NCBI RefSeq assembly: GCF_042688525.2
Contig: NZ_JBHWAB010000001.1
Span: forward strand, 2,108,001-2,172,000
Direction: 5' to 3'
Length of the DNA: 64,000 nt
Source of the DNA: Haloimpatiens sp042688525
GTDB taxonomy: Bacteria; Bacillota; Clostridia; Clostridiales; Clostridiaceae
The notes below the pieces were generated by a model, which saw nothing but the letters and a program-made list of their open reading frames with translations, was not told the DNA's origin and did not search any database. The translations under genes were made by a program, and so were the position numbers. Position 1 is the first letter of the stretch; each line of letters opens with the position of its first letter. This document shows, piece after piece, positions 61,636-64,000 of this stretch.

Positions 61636-62376
61636 CTATTTAGCTAACTCCAAGCATCCAAACCCTTGAGAGTTTTTAGATCCTATACCAGCTTTATATG
61701 CTAAATTTAAAAGTTCTGTTGAACCTTTTAGTATAAATTCTCCGTTCCATGCCTTTATAACTATCCCCTTATAAACAATAACACTTTCTTTAGGTTTTCT
61801 CCTTTTTGAAATTTCTATTGAAAAATCAGTGTCCTCTGGTTCCTTTCCATGAAATGCAATATATTTATTGATTAAATTTTTTCTAATCATTTCAGAAAAT
61901 TCTTTTTCATAAGGACTATAATAATAAGTTTTATTTTTTTCATCAATCTTAAAAGTACTATATACTGTTATTGGAGATTTTGTATATACTTTAAGTTCAT
62001 TGTCCTTAACATTGAAAAATGAAGCCTCTATATTATTTATTTCAATATCTTTTCCTAATATTTTCAGTGAATCCCTGTGAATATTATTATTTACTACTAA
62101 CTTAAAAAATTTTTCATCATAACTAGATATCAAAAGACTTACTCTATCAAAAAACATTATTTTGTTTATATCTTTTAATATTTTAAATTTACCTTGAAGT
62201 CTTGAAAATGTATAAAGTTTGTAATTTCTTTTCTTAAAACCATATCCTTCATCATGTAAAAAAGTTTGATACTCCTCATTTCCTAACATCTTTAAAATTA
62301 ATGCTTGTAATATATGATTATATTGAATAGGCAGCTGTATTGGTTCTTGTAAATTTAGATCAATCTTTACTCTCAT
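61636..62376 (-). CDS. cas6: CRISPR-associated endoribonuclease Cas6
   Basis: A 246-residue RAMP-fold protein that cuts CRISPR precursor RNA within the repeat, leaving an 8-base 5' handle (here ATTGAAAC). Start MRVKIDLNLQEPIQLPIQYN is the first ferredoxin-like strand; the C-terminal GIGSKNSQGFGCLEL is the glycine-rich loop typical of Cas6. His in IQYNHILQALI near residue 22 is a candidate catalytic residue. ATG 62376 follows AAGGAGAG; an in-frame ATG at 62409 lacks such a site. No other cas gene is in the window, so it is either an orphan or separated from its operon. It lies between arrays 3 and 4. Confidence 0.93.
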   Translation of the reverse strand: MRVKIDLNLQEPIQLPIQYNHILQALILKMLGNEEYQTFLHDEGYGFKKRNYKLYTFSRLQGKFKILKDINKIMFFDRVSLLISSYDEKFFKLVVNNNIHRDSLKILGKDIEINNIEASFFNVKDNELKVYTKSPITVYSTFKIDEKNKTYYYSPYEKEFSEMIRKNLINKYIAFHGKEPEDTDFSIEISKRRKPKESVIVYKGIVIKAWNGEFILKGSTELLNLAYKAGIGSKNSQGFGCLELAK

Positions 62377-62611
62377 AGCACTCTCCTTCGTCAATTTATT
62401 GTAAATCATAATATATATTTCTACATTTTTATATGTTTTCCTTTTGTAAGATAATTCAAAATTTTTCTTTTTTTATTTGATAAATTGAATTTTTAGATGT
62501 AAATAGAAAAATGATTATAAAAGATATGATGTTAAAACTATTATATAAATGAACCAAGATGTGATTTGTAGAATAACTGTAATTACCTGTATACTTACAT
62601 TATTCAGCATT

Positions 62612-62650
62612 AGATAAAACTCCAGTAACTATTACAGTCACTGGAGTTTC
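62612..62650 (-). terminator. Terminator downstream of CRISPR array 4
   Basis: AAACTCCAGT (62617-62626) pairs with ACTGGAGTTT (62640-62649). On the minus strand the stem is followed by TATC and T-rich sequence. It lies 43 bases beyond the leader-distal repeat and upstream of cas6, insulating the two. Confidence 0.7.
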
Positions 62651-62692
62651 TTATTGAACGTTTTTATATAATTTTTATATAAATAGTTGTAA

Positions 62693-63654
62693 TTACCTAT
62701 TCCTCATAGGTATTCTAAAAACAAACAAGCTATAAGAATTGTTAAAGAGAAAAGGGGTAGTTTCAATTCCTTATAGGTATTCTAAAAACTTTAACTCTCT
62801 TACTGTCTTGTTCATCTTACCTGCGTTTCAATTCCTCATAGGTAATCTAAAAACGCCAATCTAAATTAAAAGCAAAACTGCATTTTCCAAGTTTCAATTC
62901 CTCATAGGTAATCTAAAAACGCTGACATATTCTTTTGAATATAATAGTTTCAGTTTGAGTTTCAATTCCTCATAGGTAATCTAAAAACTGTTGAAAAACA
63001 TCACTTATAATAGTGATGGCGAAAGTTTCAATTCCTCATAGGTAATCTAAAAACTCATCACCTTTTGTTTTTGAAAGAGATGTTATTTTCTTGTTTCAAT
63101 TCCTCATAGGTAATCTAAAAACTTTTATAGTGTTCTTTTATTTTTTTATATAATTTTTGTTTCAATTCCTCATAGGTAATCTAAAAACCATTGTGTATGC
63201 ACTTATTGTACATCAATATATTTAGTTTCAATTCCTCATAGGTAATCTAAAAACCGTTTCATGTTGCGGGTTGCCTTTTGAAGATATTCTTTGTTTCAAT
63301 TCCTCATAGGTAATCTAAAAACTTTATAAAAATCTTGAACACCTGCTCTAGTATTACGTTTCAATTCCTCATAGGTAATCTAAAAACTCTAAAGTTCTAC
63401 CTCTTTATTATTCTCAGGTAATAGTTTCAATTCCTCATAGGTAATCTAAAAACGGTATTGTATCACGTTTGAAATTATGTTTATTATTTTGTGTTTCAAT
63501 TCCTCATAGGTAATCTAAAAACTAAGGTAATACTGATGAACCCTTTCTAATCTGTTCCGTTTCAATTCCTCATAGGTAATCTAAAAACCATCTATCTCAG
63601 ATTTTTTAAAGATATGATACTCTAGTTTCAATTCCTCATAGGTAATCTAAAAAC
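62693..63654 (-). CRISPR. CRISPR array 4 (15 repeats, 14 spacers, three repeat versions)
   Basis: Starts: 62693, 62760, 62825, 62891, 62959, 63025, 63093, 63159, 63225, 63293, 63358, 63424, 63493, 63559, 63625. The first (leader-distal) is degenerate. The second has TTATAGGTATTC, identical to the array 2 version. All thirteen others have TCATAGGTAATC, found nowhere else in the window. The degenerate repeat on the left places the leader on the right, so transcription is leftward. Spacers are 35-39 bases. Confidence 0.97.
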
Positions 63655-63825
63655 GTGGTAATCCCATAATATACCTCCTTGTATAATGTAGTCATAACAT
63701 TCAATAGAAAACTATCTATTATTCTAACGAACATTACGACAAATCTTTTTATTATTATTCTAATTATTTCTGCCCGATAGGGCGTTCATTTTACATCTAA
63801 ACTAAGTTTTCTATTAAAGTCAAAT
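63655..63825 (-). promoter_or_regulatory. Probable leader of CRISPR array 4
   Basis: The stretch beyond the leader-proximal repeat. It shows no similarity to the leaders of arrays 2 and 3. On the minus strand AAGGAGG and an ATG lie just before the first repeat but give only a six-codon frame. ACATTATAC and TATATTATG are possible -10 regions. Assigned by position only. Confidence 0.45.
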
Positions 63826-63854
63826 TGAAACCTATACAGTTAAATATTTTGGTA

Positions 63855-64000
63855 TAATATCTCCTGAATAGAGGATAGATGTACACCTCCTGGGAGTGAC
63901 TCTGTCGAGTCATTTATACCCGTGAATTAGCGTATCATTCCATCAGTGAGAACTCTATGTTTAGCTGGTTGGGTTTCCTTTTGGGAATTACCCGTGTCAC
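63855..64000 (+). ncRNA. Start of a structured, probably non-coding RNA cut by the window edge
   Basis: TGGTATAAT at 63850-63858 is an extended -10 element. The following 130 bases are much more GC-rich than the surroundings and full of hairpins: GACTC-TGTC-GAGTC (near 63897-63911), a CTCC/GGAG turn just before it, and GGGTTTCC...GGGAATTACCC near 63970-63992. No ORF of note is present. Candidates are a structured ncRNA, a group I intron or IStron 5' part, but I recognise no family with certainty. The 3' part is outside the window. Confidence 0.5.

Noticed and set aside
63660..63690. AAGGAGG plus ATG on the minus strand reading into array 4
   Set aside because: Gives only a six-codon frame (MGLPRF), so it is not a gene; possibly chance in an AT-rich leader.

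Overview
The window is low-GC DNA (by eye under 30% G+C) with strong AGGAGG-type ribosome binding sites and frequent TTG/GTG starts. It carries a SAM-I riboswitch on methionine genes, a class I hybrid-cluster protein, many BceAB-type ABC transporters and type I-B-like CRISPR repeats ending in ATTGAAAC. Together these point to an anaerobic Firmicute, most likely a Clostridium chromosome. Species is not claimed.

Layout. (1) 1-4044: two CRISPR arrays on the + strand, separated by an Rpn-family nuclease remnant; the second has a complete leader. (2) 4045-8400: gene debris, one unrecognised P-loop-like protein, and a divergent TudS-like desulfidase / ECF S-component pair. (3) 8400-41450: a long export and sensing region. 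It has MacB/LolD-like and BceAB-like ABC transporters, three OmpR-type two-component systems, a beta-lactamase-fold serine hydrolase, an ABC-2 transporter, a Cache-GGDEF diguanylate cyclase and an azoreductase, with broken genes and a TnpB insertion among them. (4) 41450-47720: convergent metY-metA under a SAM-I riboswitch, and a ferric-iron type ABC transporter. (5) 47740-58440: hflX behind an elaborate leader, a DUF1858 / GTPase / ATPase operon, cysS behind a Cys-codon leader peptide, a GNAT enzyme and hcp. (6) 58550-64000: two more CRISPR arrays on the - strand with a lone cas6 between them, then the start of a structured, probably transcribed element cut by the window edge.

How the parts connect. 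No interference or adaptation cas genes are present, so the four arrays and cas6 must rely on cas genes elsewhere. Arrays 2 and 3 have nearly identical leaders in opposite orientation about 59 kb apart. The Bce-type modules pair transporters with a sensor kinase and regulator, as in antimicrobial-peptide detoxification.

The most interesting signals are regulatory. cysS and hflX are both preceded by a short peptide gene whose own Shine-Dalgarno segment can pair with a segment that otherwise forms an antiterminator, followed by an ACCGCAG...CTGCGGT terminator; this is the geometry of ribosome-controlled attenuation. The cysS peptide starts with ten consecutive Cys codons. hflX has three tandem terminators and a second peptide containing IFVF. 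A GTAAC-N4-GTTAC operator occurs upstream of both hcp and the DUF1858 operon. A family of about 250-bp palindromic elements recurs at least ten times between genes, and in two cases supplies the stop codon of the gene before it.
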